Assembly (NCBI GenBank): GCA_026745465.1
Contig: JACYXH010000812.1
Location: forward strand, 3,961,454-4,025,453
Direction of reading: 5' to 3'
DNA length: 64,000 nt
DNA from: Lota lota
Taxonomy: Eukaryota > Chordata > Actinopteri > Gadiformes > Lotidae
In this document: one piece after another, positions 38,885 through 53,575 of the stretch
How the letters are laid out: each line of letters begins with the position of its first letter
How positions within the stretch are numbered: position 1 is the stretch's first letter
Translations under genes and position numbers: made by a program
The notes under the pieces: generated by a model
What the model saw: the letters and a program-made list of their open reading frames with translations, nothing else
What the model was told of the DNA's origin: nothing
Database searches by the model: none

Positions 38885-40690
38885 GTCAGGTGTGTTTATG
38901 GACAGATGGCTGCCCCACCACACTGCAACTCAACTATAATCCCATTCACTGCATTCCTTCAGGTTTACCAATAGCCTACACGAAAATTACTTAAAGATGG
39001 CACTTTTTATACCAGCCAACCAAATTGGAGGGAGGGAGTACTTCTAAACGCATCGACATTTAGATTACGCACTAACAAACTTTAAATGAAAAAGATACAA
39101 CAGAAAAACCAGATCATAAAGGGATAAGTCGCAGAAAGAGCCGGTCGTAAACATCTGCAGTGCTTTAGATCAAATCTGAAAACCCCAACGAGTGAGAGAA
39201 AGAGAGCAAGATAACGAGAGAGCAACTTTAAGTGTTGACACAATTATTCAGCCAAGAGACAATTTTGAGAGACTCAAAGGAGAGCAAAATATGCCATCCC
39301 TTTAATTGCATTGGCTGTGTGTGTCGAGCAAATCATACACTGATGGGATCAGCGGCTTCCCCCATTCCCCAGTCACTCAAATGTAGTTTGATGCGACTGT
39401 CTTCAGGATTGGGCGGATCTAGCGGGAAAGTGTGACAGCACCCAATAGGCACTCAATGTGAATTAGAAATGTGTTTTAATGTTAAGTGACACCAGCTTGT
39501 TTGCAAATAAATACTGAGCTTACTTCAGTAATAACTCAAGTGGATTTCACAAAAGAGTTAATTCATTTATAAGTGATTGACAACACACTGCATTTGATAA
39601 TGTTTAGTTGTGCATGAGTCTTCTGCAGCAAGTGCCTTCAGTACCAATCCATCTGGCCGCAGCTATAAACCGGTCACCATTGCTCCTATTTCTACCCCAA
39701 TTCAGACTTAACTTTCAGTCAGTTTCACAAAGCCACCATGCAATCCCTGCACAGTGGATGGGGAACGAACACTCATAAGTAGCCCATAACTGGCTACGGC
39801 AGAACGTGGCAAGTGTTCTTCAAAATGCTCCAAGCTTTGACGATGCTCATTGCTGCTACTGTATGCTCATGTGTGGTAGCCTCCATTCACACACACACAT
39901 TATTCTGCATTTTCCCTTTTCACATTTATCTTCCCTTTCCAGGACCTCTCTGCAGGTCCAGGCAGTTTCATAGCCAAGAGTTTAGAATTTTTATTATTTT
40001 ATAGTTGGCATGCTGGAGGAAGAAAAACACTAAAAAACAACACCAGGCATGGGCACAAAGGGATGTATTCAACAACACAAATCAACTTTCCATGGTGTTA
40101 TAAGCTCTCATTAGGACATTTCCCAGAGTTCTCTGCCAGTGTGTACAGCCATACTGGAATCAAAGACACGAAAGGCTTCAGAACCAATCCTCTTCACGCA
40201 GCCGCCTGCATTACCTTGGATAACAGGAACCAAAATACAAATTATGAGAAAGCCTTTTGACATAAACCAATGCTGCGGGACCAAGATGAAAAGGAAGTGA
40301 ATCATCAATATTTATGGATTTTGCAGTGTATTCTTGATAATAAAGTAGTTTGATATCGTATATATGCCAAACCTAACCTAGCTCCATTAACATCTTTGAT
40401 ACAAAAGTAGTAAAATCTGAAATAAACCCAATTTTAAATGTACGATTCATGTTTAACACATGCTGAATGTACAAGTTGACCTCTTTTGTACTGCTGTAAT
40501 ATAACTACATTTCCCACGTCAAAGTTAATAATTCCCAGCACGAGCTGTGGACTTTGAGTTGTTGATGTGCAAATACATTATAATACGAGTTGGTCTACAA
40601 ATTGAGTAACTTCCAGAAGGGCTGGCTGTTTGCTGCCCTACACATAGGTCACATCTAATTTCAAAACTCATAAAGATTCTACCATTTGCG

Positions 40691-40809
<119 letters not shown>

Positions 40810-43800
40810 TGCCAAATGAGGGAGTAATCCATCACGAGTGCCATTTTGTGTTTGCGGGGTCCCTCTCTTCAACAATGGCTTGACTGACAGGGAAAGATAA
40901 GGCGCTCTGTTGAACGAAATACTGAGCCCATGGGACAACAATAAAGCACAATGTCACCACTCCGCAATATTAGGAAACAAGAGTGGCAAAGAGTGTTCTC
41001 TGTTAATAAGTATATTAATAGTCAGTAATATAAACCTTAAGGAAACAAGACAATTACAACTGAAAGGACATTGCTGGAAAAACTGTTACTGGTATGATTA
41101 CTATTTGGGATCTCTTAACTCTTCATTTTAGTCATGATGGTAACATTGATTATGATGTTAACATTAATTAAGTAAATCCTCTGGAACAGGTGTCCAGTAA
41201 TAAACTTTAGGCTGGAATGGTAGGAACTGAATAGTTCCTTTCCGGGAAAAGGAATATGTAATGTTGATAAGAAACTCTATGGACTTCATAAATGTAAGGT
41301 TGGCTACACAGCGAACACATCTCAGGGAACCTCTGGGCCTCTCTGTTCATCGTGTCATTAACCATGTATAATGGGACGTGAGAAATGGCCAGTTATGAAT
41401 TCGACGCAAGCCCAAAATAATTAAGAAATTAAATATTCAACATTGAACTTCTTATTATAGCATCAGTGCCTCATAGGTTCACAAGAAATAAATGAATGAT
41501 ATAATCCAAAAGTTAAATGTAGAAATACTTTTCCATTTTCCCAGTCAACATAATGTTGTTTTCAGAGTTGCAGCTAACCAAGTTATTTAGTGGCAGCAGG
41601 ACTTGGCACTACTACAATCAACTAGCTAATGTGCACAAACATTTCCAAATAGGCAAATTGAGATCAAGGCATTAATATAGTGCCAGTAGTTGTCATGGAG
41701 AAATCATTTTCACGGAGGTGATGGGGGTGATAACGGTGTTAGTGAGCTAATGATGGCTGAGGAATGCTTTTTAGTGCAGCAGGACTAAAGTGCAAGATTA
41801 CGATAGCCAAGTATTTTCTATGCCATGTTTACCTCTGGCTGGGTACTTTGCATTTTGGTGAATTCAGAGCTACTAGTGCAGTGCTTTGTGAAGGAAAAAT
41901 AATCAAGGAACATATGAGGGTTCAAGTAATCACCATATGTGTTGAAAAGAGAAAATAATAGTGTAAGAGGAAATGTAGCAGACATTAAAAAAAAGTAGCT
42001 TATTCTATTTAAAATATATATACTTTTAATAAATACATTTACACTTAAGATACTCATGAGTACTCAACATAATCACAGTACATCCATATAATGTATTCCA
42101 TGGTTTATTTTCACAAACTCATATTTCCGTTGTCATTTTGCTTGCCTATTTCACATGCAAACTGGGGTCTCTCTTAACTATCCTAAAATAACAACATTTT
42201 GGATGGTCACATGTACAGTAACAGTACAATAGATCCAAAACAGGTGACGGGTTATCAATATGTTCGCTGTATGTATTAGGTGTGTCCATCACTGCTCTTG
42301 AGTGATTGCACAGGTGCAGTCCAAGGATCCAAAAATTCCATTCTAGTCCCCTTGTTGCCCAAGCTAACCCCTTGCTAAAAACACACTCCACAGCTTGGCA
42401 GCATGGCACAGAGGGAAGCAGTGTAGGCAAAATAACACTACGTGCCATAGAGCCTTTTGTCTGCATTGATTCAATATTTCAGCTGCGGGTCACAGCAGTA
42501 GGTCACGGCCAGGGTAACGCCATACCACGAACAGGGAACACCATATGCCATTATCACGAAACCCTCTGTCCACTTTTGGTTTTCCCGACCCGATATAGGG
42601 TTTCAGGATTTCCCTCCCTGTTTATGGAGTCCAAATTTGAAGAGGCGCTAAAGTCTGGGTTAAAGTCAAGAGTCCGTAAGGAAAGACACACCATCCCATG
42701 TGTCGCACATGTTGCTCCCTCTGCCCTGAACCGTCCAGCTTATCCAATCAGACGGCCCCACAAAATGGTAGGTGAACCGTGAGGTCATTTCCTTCCAGCG
42801 TCTCCCCTGCGCCTCTCCACCATTCCCCTCTGAAGAGGCGTCCCACGAGGAACATGTTCAGATCACTACTGATCTCCTTAATGACTTTTGTCTCTCTGGT
42901 TATATTGCCTACAATATTTAGGGACCAGGCTTAGTTTGAGGTGGCCAAATACCACCTCCAAGTCACTCTGACAGAAATGTATATGGAGGACGACAGTGCC
43001 TGCTTCAGAATTTAGATAATGGTCAACATATAACAACCAAGCTAAAAAATACCCTAAATATTTCTCACTAATAGGGTTGTTAAGGGAAAAAGTTTGTACC
43101 ATATGTTACTTCTGTAAATGCTTTATTTTAGTTTGTAATTTCAAATGTTCAATACAAAAGTCTAAGATTAGGCCAAAATATTATTTGGTTGCTATAGTTA
43201 TACCAGGGTGGAAGAAAATATGAAAAATAGTTAAGTTTTGGAATTATTGTGGGTTAACATTAATACAATAAATGTATGTATTAATGAGGCTGTATTTGGG
43301 CTACAGTACTGCAACTTTTAATAATAATTATAATTAAAACTCCAGTAATTGATGTATTCTCTGATTCCCCCTGATTCCCCCTGTTACATTGTTTTACTGT
43401 TCAAACCAAAATGATAAAGATAGAATGAAAAGCCTGCAATTGGAGAGACTCAAATTACTGAAATAGTTCCTGCCATGGCACAGTAGAGGCATTATTATTG
43501 TGGCAAACAGATATTCTTGAGAAACAAATGTGCTGGTAATACTGTGAATGTTTTTTTTTGGAGAGGGATTTTCAAATTGTGTCACCAGATGGCTAACGTG
43601 CGTGGGTGGACAAGCCACAGCGGCGGCGAAATATGTTCACTGTTGAATTTAACTAGCCCTGTGTCCCTTAACTGACTATGGAAATGAGTGTATATGTCAA
43701 CTACCGCCAACAAAATTGGCAATTTAAATCCAGTATCAAAACCGTAACAAAATTAACAAGTTGGAAAATGAGAGTAGACCGACTCAAAATACGTCATGAA

Positions 43801-46800
43801 TAATACGTCCCGGTAATAACGAAGCAACTTCAAACATCAAAAATAATATTGTCCAAGATGTTTTGTTAACTTGACTCTATACGTTTTACCAAGGAACTGT
43901 TACAACATCTCATTTTCCCTTTCATGTAACAATAATCTTCATTTTGCCTGGATGGAATATTCCAGCCTCGGCCTAAAGACTAGTACCAGTTAGTTGGTGC
44001 ATCTCTCCAGTTGGTGCTTTTTCTCTCCATCTCAGCATCGTATAATGAGTCACCGCCCATTACTCCTATATTGCTGACAGAGACAAAATAGTTATTTTAG
44101 GCTTAATTATAATGTGTGGGCTTCTCATCACCAGGGCAAACCGAACCAGCAAAATCCATCAATCCACATTACTGGCTCAGTGAGGGCTTAGATGTGTAAC
44201 CCGAGCAAAATTCCCAGTCTGAGAGGAAATCCTTTAATGGAATACTCTTTTACATGTTATCTGAAATAAACATTTCCTTTCACCTCCCAAGTGAACCTTT
44301 CATTTATAACTCATGTTGCCTACACTGTAATTTCCTAAATGTGAGGGCTCCATGACAACAGGTTTCCACAGGCATGGCACCAAAGTTGAGAAAAATATAA
44401 TCACAGCAGACAAGAAATTACAAGAACACGCAATGACCTTTCAGATCCCAGGGGAACGGTCGGTATACATTTACGAAATGGCAGTTAAAAGGGAGAATAA
44501 AAGAAAATCTCCCAATCCTTGTAATGTGAGGGTAACCAATGGCTAGTGAAAGACTCTGTTTGTAACCGGAGCTCTGAAATAATCTTGCCTAAGTCCCTAT
44601 GGCCACTTTGAGCTCACCGTCGGGGGTTTGACAAGGGGACTGGTAGACCACCTGCACACCCAGCGGAGCCTGCCGAGTTCTGGCACCAGCATTTGTTACG
44701 CTCTGGATTCCCATTACTTCAGTGCTAGGTTGGCTGGGAAATCAATCTCCTGGTGTCAGGTTTATCAAACCTCTATGCAAACTTGAATAGAAGAAAGGGA
44801 ACACAGTGGGCCAAAATCTCTTGAGGACAGAGGGTTGTCGTCACCTGCGAGGAAGAAAATCTAGTGTATCAAAGTAGGCCGGCTCACCTAGTTCTCGTTT
44901 ATTGGACAAAATCTTTTTTTCTGTGCTTGTGTTTCCCTTGTCTTATTTAAAAAAAGGTATGCAGAGCCTTACTATTCAGTGCTTCTCATTCAAATTACAA
45001 GTAACAGCTTTTGTGCATTAACAACAGCCTTCAAAGCCTACTTCCGAGTGTCTGCTCTATGTTCAATAGACCTCTCTTCCAATAGTAGGCTGGCATGAAA
45101 GCGCAGCATTTCGCTTCGATTTTCATTTGAGGAAGGGTAGCCTAGGATAAACTGTGCCCGCAACATTCATGAATTAAAAAAAGCACTTCTGCCAAGGCAA
45201 TAGCAAGGACAACGCTGTATTTACTAGCAGAGCTAACATACAATCTGTATGAATGACAGCAGTAGGGTAGTTGTGTGGGAAACACATAAAGAGCAAGAGC
45301 AAGGCACCTTAACCCCACTTTCAAAATGACAAATGCATGTGCCAAACACACAGTTGAGTGTGGGCAGGATCCAGCCATGGTTGATAATGTAAATGTAAAG
45401 CAGAGTGCTGAAACAATGTCTACATGCTGGGTGGAGAGGTTCCATGGTTAAATAAAGACTTGAAATACAAAAGGGGCAGCAGAGGGTTTTCTTTCTCAGA
45501 GAGACTCCCCCAGGCCTATCCCTAGTGTTTGGTCCCCAGCATCAATAATACACAGTGACATGCACAAGATACTCTCAAGGAGAGCCAGTCACTTTGCTTT
45601 GCGAGAGTGCTCACCATGAAATAAACAAATGAGAACTGACAATCCTCGTGATAGTCCATATGTTTCCATGAATGGGATACATCCACTCCATTCACTATAT
45701 AGATTTCACACAGTGGCCAGGTGGCTTTGTTTTCCCCACAATTCATAAACAAGACAAAGGGTGTATCACTGTATCACCGCTGCGATGTAAACATAGCACA
45801 GAGCAGCATTTGAAGGTTATTTGCAAAAGCAAAGGGGGAGAAAAACCAATGAAACGGGAGACGATACATCAGTGGTAATAATTTCAGGATCTGGCGTACT
45901 GAACATTGGAGAGTGACAGGGCCAAAGTCTGTCAATTTTTTTTATTGGAACAAACATTGCAGAGACAAGACATTCCAAGACTGAAAACAATGCATGATTC
46001 CCAAATGGCATCTTGCAACACATAAGTACCAAATAAAATGTAGTTATCGTTAAAGGCTATTGTTACGCTGTTAAAATGTAATTGTTTCCAAAATGTTAAC
46101 ATATAATCAAACCATAAAACGGCTCCCATGTTCTAAGAGATTATTTAACAATAAGTATATTCATAATAGCACACTTTATTTTACCTCATATTAGAAGTAA
46201 GAGCTCATTAGTTAGTTAATAGTTCATATAATTAGTATTTTACAGCTGACTCTCTTGCCTTGGTAAATATTGGCAACATTTGCAATGTATCAAAATATAA
46301 ACAGCTAGCACACATGAATGAAAAAAGTAAGGACAAATCCTTTCAAATATGATTGCTGTTTAGGGCTTCTCTCCTGAGTCCCTAATTAGTTGAGACATTT
46401 GGCTCGGTGGCTGGGCAGTTAAACCACAGGGGGGCTGATACAGTAGATTATATTGGACATGCTATCTGTAGAAGGATGCAAGGTAAAAGGCGGACTTGGG
46501 AGTCTTCATTCTCAGTTTGCCTCAAATAAAAGAAAAAATAATAATAATTTGGTGCAAAGGCACAATGAGGCCACAATTAGCCATGTGGGTAGTATAACTA
46601 AGTGAAAAACCCTCTGTTTAAAGTCTACAGAGATTTGACAAAAGATGGAGCATGTGAAGCCAATGAGGCAACGTGACAAAGGCAGTCTGCAAAAACAGGG
46701 AATCATCCTTTTGACATTTCACAGCGGTTGACTACACACAGTCGTTATCAGCGCAGTTACTTGGCTGCAGCTTGGGCAGGATAGAAATGTTCATTAGCCT

Positions 46801-48277
46801 ATTGCTGAGACAAACACATTCGATGGATTAAGCAGTAAAATATAACAAGATGCTGGAGCCGCCGTTGTGGTTGTTCGGGGAGATCAAAGTGGGGCCTGAG
46901 GGTCTTGGGAGTACGGGGAGCAGGATTGGTTCAGTGGCGCTCCAAAAGAACAAGCGCTGGACAAGGAGATATGACATCAGACGTGTGCACAGCATTCCCC
47001 TAGGCCTGTTCCTTCCTAAACCGCAAGCTTAGGAAAAGCCGCAGAGAGAGGGAGACCTAAACATACTCTCGCTCTCCAAAATCAATTTAGTTCTAAAGGG
47101 TAAGCCTGTGCTTCATTTGTTGCTGTGCTGCCTTGGCGAGGTCGGTTTGATTACAGAGAGAGGAGAAAAAAAAGTATAATTTTAGCATTTGTTCATTTTT
47201 TTTTTCATGAATCTTTCTTTCTAGTTAATTGTACTTTCAAAAGCAAATGCCCATTTATCCTCAGCGTACTGTAAGAAGCATGACGCAGAACAGAGAAAAG
47301 CTCTGCTGGAGGCGATTAGATAGCTATATATAAAACCAGAGATAGCGCATGGTACTGACATTGCCCTTGTTGAAGGGTTATTCTCAAGACTGCTGGAAAT
47401 ACAGGAATGAGATTACAAAAGAACTTGGTACACTTGGTTATTTTAAATCAAGGGAAATACAATAAATAAATAAATTAGTTTGAGGCTCCGAAACGGCACA
47501 TATGGTTCTTAAGAACATGGCCAAGTGTGTGGCACTCGCTGTACTGTGAGAACACTTTTCTCAATGACACATTTACTTGCTGATGGATGGCCTGTCGTAC
47601 TGGGGCACATAGAGTAAAGAGACATAAATGCTGACAAAATGCTTCTCTGCTGCTCGGTTTCAAGTTGATAGGGACATCATAACATGCAGGCACATGATTG
47701 TTTTGCCAACTCCTATGGAATCCTAGTAAAGTCCTGCCTAATTGCATAAAATATGAACCATTTCTTTCCCTAATTGATTACAACAAATTCTATAAGAAAA
47801 GCTATTAGGTCTGAAGTGAGAACAGCTTACAGTCCTAATAGATGATATACTATACTTTTCAATCCCTTGTATTTTGTAAAGGCCCTAAAGGTTAACTTCT
47901 GCTGTACACATGGGATTTCTCTTTGTAAAACACTAATGATAACAAGAAAGATGGTTTCCTATGAAGAACATGTCTGAAAGGTATATTGACTTGACACGCT
48001 ACGTAGTTCCCCTAATGTGTCCAAATCGAGGCAGGAATGCGTGAAGATATATTTGAGAGAAATGCCATTGACGATTACATTCAGGCTATAGAAGGACTTG
48101 TTACTGCCACTCCTTAGGTGCTAAGCGTGTCCAATTCATTCAATTTACTCCCTGAAAAACAACATGGCAACTGGGAGAGAAAAGAACGGGTATCAGAAAC
48201 CGCCTGATGCTGTCCATCAGCATCAGGCAGAGTCCAGAGAATGGACTGCCCTATTTATTTAATGAAGAGGTCATTGA

Positions 48278-48304
48278 GGGGGGGGGGGGGGGGGGGGGGG
48301 GGGG
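48278..48304 (+). repeat. G homopolymer, 27 bases
   Basis: This is a pure G run in an AT-rich neighbourhood. Confidence 0.9.
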
Positions 48305-49467
48305 CTTTACAATGCCAAGATTGCAATGACACTATACAACAACAGCTTGCTTGGCTTCTACTCCATACAAGGCAAAACAAGGTCATGTAAGGCTACAATG
48401 ACCCATATGCAAAGAACATAAACAGAACATTGAAATTCATTGATAAAAACAAATCAACTCATTAACAGGCTACATAACTAACTCATTTAAACTAATTAGT
48501 CTATCTTATCTACTAGTTAACCTTCCAGATAAGCTAAACAGTTGTATATTTCCTACATTTCCTGTAAGCTCCTAATTTGGAGGTTCCCATTTGAGACCCT
48601 TAAATGTTGCTGGTGAATTATAGTTCAGGCGCCTAAGAAATTAAACCAAATGTGAACGTTTTCAAGACCAAATTCCTAATCAAGGGCAGACTGTTGATGA
48701 GACAAGTCAATGGAGAGGGACAAGGTCACCCATGGCCAAAGGGGAGCTTTTAAGAAGCCCTACTTTGCATCTCACAACAATATTCTGAAGCACTTAGATG
48801 GCTGGATTACAATAAGTTCACAGAAGCGTCTCTGAGGGGGGCAAAATAGAAGATGGCGGCATGTGGTGCTCACAGGCACTCTTTCGCCTCCAGCTTGAGG
48901 CTACTAGTCTGAAGAGTTATACAAAAGGTTGTTCATGGGGTACCTATTCAAATAACCCATGTCCTCTCTGATACCACCCAAGGGGCACACATAGTACTCC
49001 GTAGCCGACCGTGGCCGAGAGCATTCTGGAAACTAATATCCTGTAAAATCATGCAAACCATTTGCTGACAAAACTGACAAGTGCACCCAAAGGAGGGAAG
49101 CTTTCTTCGGTGCCAACTTCATCTTCCCATGTTACATATCGCTGATTCAATGCTGAAATAAATTAAATACAAGAAATGAAGGTTACGTTATAAAATGTAC
49201 ACGGAAGCGGAATAGAACAACAACAAAAAAGCTGTGGTTAAAATCAGCTTTGATTGTAACAACTTGGTCCTTCAACACAAAAACTGATGATTGAACTCCT
49301 GCTGATTGCGCCTTAGAATAGGCTATGCATAATCTCACAAAGGCCAAGTCAAGCATAGAGAAAGAAACTAACAGGCAATTCTGAGGCCCCATTTCCCCAT
49401 ATGTACCTAGCATAAACAGCTTTCATAAAGAGGGTGTTATTTGCAGAAAATGCCTGCAATTGAAACT

Positions 49468-49595
49468 CAACATTTGACTTTCCACAGTACTTGTATCCAT
49501 TAGTAAATATTAGATGGTATATGGTATGTGTCAACATTTGACTCTCCACAGTGCTGGTATCTATTAGTCAATATGAGATAGTATATGGTATGTGT
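49468..49595 (+). repeat. Tandem duplication of a 64-bp unit
   Basis: Two 64-bp units (49468-49531 and 49532-49595) both start CAACATTTGACT and end GTATATGGTATGTGT or the close equivalent. They differ by scattered substitutions and no length change, so the duplication is old. Confidence 0.85.
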
Positions 49596-50164
49596 GCCTA
49601 TACATTTTGCATAGTGGCAAATGTTACCATAGTAACACTTGTGATTGATTGCTTTATTAGGAGAAATAGTTTTACACCATTAAACTTGTGTAATAGTGCA
49701 TGGCAGTCATCTCAATAACTGTGCACAATGCAATTACCAAGTCATTAAAAGGGGAATAGACTAATACAACACGGTTCACACAAGCAAGAGTGACAGGCGC
49801 GAATGTCAGCAGTATAAATATGCTGAAAGTGTTTCAAAACTTGAAATAAATATCTGAATGTACTTTGTAGGCTAATATGGAACGCAACTGTTTGTACTTA
49901 AATGCTAGGCAATAGTCAGGAAATATCTTAATGTAATGCTCTATAGAAACGGCATGTAAGACAGCCAGGAAAACGTGTCCCCTGTCTTTATTATGGCACT
50001 GTTTGCACAGCATTAGTCCACTCAATGGTGCCCTACAGCTCACATGGCAGAGGTTTGACAGCACAGGCAGTGATTTAGAGAACTCTGAATTCAAATGACA
50101 GAAAACAGAGAGAGACAGAGTGAAACAGATGTGCCGTTGTTTGGTGAGAAAAGCACATGCACGT

Positions 50165-50312
50165 GGAGACACACTCTCCCTCACACACCCCTGCACACAC
50201 TCACATTAAAACACACACATACACAAACCTCTACAGGCACTCACATCAACACACACACACACAGACACCAACCATTGCACGCAAACCCCCCACACACACA
50301 CACACGCACGCC
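50165..50312 (+). repeat. Interrupted CA-rich low-complexity tract
   Basis: Many short CACACA runs are interrupted by CTC, TTA and GCC. It is a decayed microsatellite cluster. Confidence 0.8.
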
Positions 50313-53088
50313 CGCCCGCCACTCAATCACCCTGTTCTCAGGGTCCATCCATTTATAGTTGGTTGACTGAGGTCCCATTTCCATTCCCTTTTGGGTCTGG
50401 AACAAGGCACTGAGCAAGACAGGCTGTGAAGAATCCCACCATCACGGCCTAAATTGATGAGCCAGAGCTAGGGTTGCTGGTCCACCAGTCTTCCCAAAAT
50501 GATATGAATCCATAAAAATGTGTGGGTTGCCACACAGTGATTCCAAATGGCTCCTTAGAGTAACTTGAGGTTTTTTTTTATGTCCGTCTGAACAAATGTC
50601 AACATGGTAATTGGTGTTTGTTTACTATACTCTGTGTATTGCCACAGGAATAAAGTATTGTATCAGCAATTTTGGGATTTCTATTTGAATTTCTTCAGCG
50701 GCTGAATAAATTGGGAGGTATTCTTATTTGTTGTTGTAAATTGTGTATAATTACGCATTGTATAAGAAAAACATCGGTGTCAATATGTGTCTCTGTAGAC
50801 CTCAACAAAGAAATATTAGGATTTACTGTTATTTTTGGATGAGCAACTGTACATTTTCTGTAATTTAAAATGAATAGCTACATAATATATTAGATTGCAT
50901 CAATAGTGAGCGGAGCCAGTGATTCAAATTTGATATAGAATAAACTAAATTACAGCACTTTTACTCTTCACTCACGCGCATGTGCATTAACTACCTGAAT
51001 GCTGGGTACGTGTTTGTTTATCCTAATTGCGGTTGCCTTGATAAATACAGTCCAAATATTGCCTCATCGGAACATCCTGGAGGCGATAATGGTGTTTCTC
51101 TGTCCCCAGGTTTTCAGACACAGGCAATGTAATCACTCTTCCGCTGGTAATTCTGGGTACAGGGGTAATCCGCCCTGAAAATGGAAGGCTTCTAACTACG
51201 CTCTGTCCTAATGTCTGAGCTCTGTTTCTGAGCTCCCGAGACAGAAGGTAGCTGTGCCTTTGCTCTGGCTAACGTGAAGAGTCACGCGCGCACGTTTAAA
51301 TAGCGCGCCAGAGGGTAGAAGCGCCCGAGGATAGACACCTACCGAGCAAGGTCCTCCGACTGCCACAGAACTCATTAAGATCCAAAGCGAACCTCCTGGT
51401 GTTCTAAACACCAAAGTGTCCATCTGCCCTAGTACTGTGTTTGCCTTTCATGGCGGAAATAACCTTGAAAGTCATCACAAGAAACATGACAAATTTCACA
51501 GCTTTTAGTGTCCATTTTGGTCATGGGCAATTTGTGCATCACCATTTTTTCTTCTGTTTCCACAATGAATGAATGAATGATAATAATGTTTATGTTCTAA
51601 AAATCGCTGAGTTGCTTATAAGGATAGAAAGTATTCAGCAGGCTGCTGGTGTATTCAATGACATCTTAACAAAATGCTAAATAAAATGGTTGGAATAAAA
51701 TCAAAAGACTATGGACCTCAACATGGAGGTCATTGAGATTCAACAGAGAGCCACCCACACTAAAATCATATTTGGGTTGTCACAGAACCAAACTAACACA
51801 TGCCATGCATTTAATAACCCAGATGGAATGACATTTATTAGCAACAAACATTTGTTGTTAATTAACATCTGTGAACAAAAAACTAATTATCAGGGATTAA
51901 AGCCAATGAGAGTATTGGATAATTAGCAAATTGAAAGGTTTGCCTTCCTTTTAAACTTGCCCACATAACAGAATGGCCTTATCTGGCAAGCTTATTAGCC
52001 TATTAATTCACATCCACCGATGGTTATGCATAAAATTGCTTCGTCTTTTTGTTTTAATTCATTTTGGGCATATGATGGCAGTCACGGTTACCTTTGAAGC
52101 TACAGGCTTTGACTGATTGCTAATCTACTGACACAACAGGTCAGGTTGTGCACCTAATCAATAGGGCCCCATCTCTTCCCTCCGACAGTAATCTCATTGA
52201 AATGCTCCATGGGCTTGTAGGAGGAAGTACACACAGTCCTTGACCATGATATGCTGCTTAAAATGCAAATGAAACCCTTGGATAATGGGATAAGTCAGCT
52301 GTGAATATGCAGACCCCAACAAATTATTTTTGCTTATCTTATAAATCATTTTTCATTTGTGGGCATTTTAGAGGGCTTGTTCCCCCTGAAAACAAGATAA
52401 GGAGGAATAGCTGGGATGGAATTACAAACTACCTCCATTTTAGGGCTGCAATTCACAAAGACTCAAGGCTGTACGGTTTGTGCCTCTTTATGTAACCGTT
52501 CTCGAGCACCAGGCCATTAAATAAACTCACAACTGTAAGCTTTCTCACCAGACACTATTGGATCAAATAGATCACTTGCAGAGTTTTATCTCAAATCCAG
52601 TCTATTAAATGTGTTAATTTTTCGATTTAAAATAAACAATTGTCATAATTGATTCCTCTAGTGGGCTAGACAATGCTCTGGGGTTTGTTTTGATTCTGCC
52701 TTCCACTGTTTCAATATTCTGGCATCTTCATTTACTGATCAAGTTATTGGATTGAAGTTTTGTATGTAAAGTAGAAATTATATAAAACTTGAAGTAAGCA
52801 GCATGTTTTGTCCCTGCTAGTGGGCTAGAAGCTACCTTACATACTTAAAACTACATCAAAGATTTACACAGATGGTGAACATAATTTCATTGGATTTTGA
52901 AACTTTGAATCAGAGGATGTCTAAGAGGATGGAAAATCGAATTAGTTTAAAATCAAAGAACCATTATAAGCATTCTTTAGCCACAGGTTAAGTTTGATTC
53001 AAGTTGTTTTCTTTCCACTTTCAACTCCATCTTTTGAGCTCTTAACAAGCAGCTCTCCCAGTTGCCTTATGTGGGGACAGAGTACAAG

Positions 53089-53264
53089 ATTATCGGGGTG
53101 ATTCAGAACCGATTTGGCCCCTCCCAACAAACGGGGGGGAGAAGTTGGTCAGGGGATGGTAATGGCCGACATTCGGTACTGATCATCTGGTTGCATGCGA
53201 CTTTTACAGATTCAATCAGAAACCTCTGACCAACTCAAAAAGTCGTCGGGGCAGCCCCGATAAT
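53089..53264. mobile_element. Candidate short MITE with ATTATCGGGG inverted ends
   Basis: The left end ATTATCGGGG and right end CCCCGATAAT are perfect 10-bp inverted repeats. A second internal inverted match exists: AGTTGGTCAGGGG near the left against the complement of CCTCTGACCAACTC near the right. The 176-bp unit could fold into a long imperfect hairpin. No clear target-site duplication was found and the family is unknown. Confidence 0.5.
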
Positions 53265-53431
53265 ATTAATCCAGACTCAAAATCAGCATCGCCCTTTTTA
53301 AAATCATGTAGTGTGGTGTGTTCAGCGATATGATCCAAGAACGCTGAGTACAAACAGCAAAATGAAATTTTTTCTCAAAATGCGACGTGGTAGTATCTAA
53401 ATGTAAAACCATAAAACCCATTAATCAAAAT

Positions 53432-53575
53432 AACTCCGCCAGGGCAGCGGTTGATGTTGATGGCAGTGACCGACAGAGGGTTTACCTTCTCTGACACTGC
53501 TAGTATAACGCCATGGTGTGTGTGCGTGTTCATGTGTAGCGCTCCATCTGGGCAGCGGTTCATTTTGATGTCCAC
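53432..53575 (-). repeat. Pair of related 30-bp segments (GGGCAGCGGTT)
   Basis: GGGCAGCGGTTGATGTTGATG (near 53442) and GGGCAGCGGTTCATTTTGAT (near 53550) differ at two of the shared positions and both follow an ACTCC or GCTCC context about 108 bp apart. On the minus strand both read NRCP.G within a short open frame. Sequence to the right (53576-53760) looks like a dispersed teleost repeat I cannot name. Confidence 0.5.

Noticed and set aside
42306..42782. 158-codon open frame on the plus strand, the longest outside simple repeats
   Set aside because: It has no recognisable domain or splice context, and its composition looks like non-coding DNA. One frame of this length is expected by chance in 64 kb.
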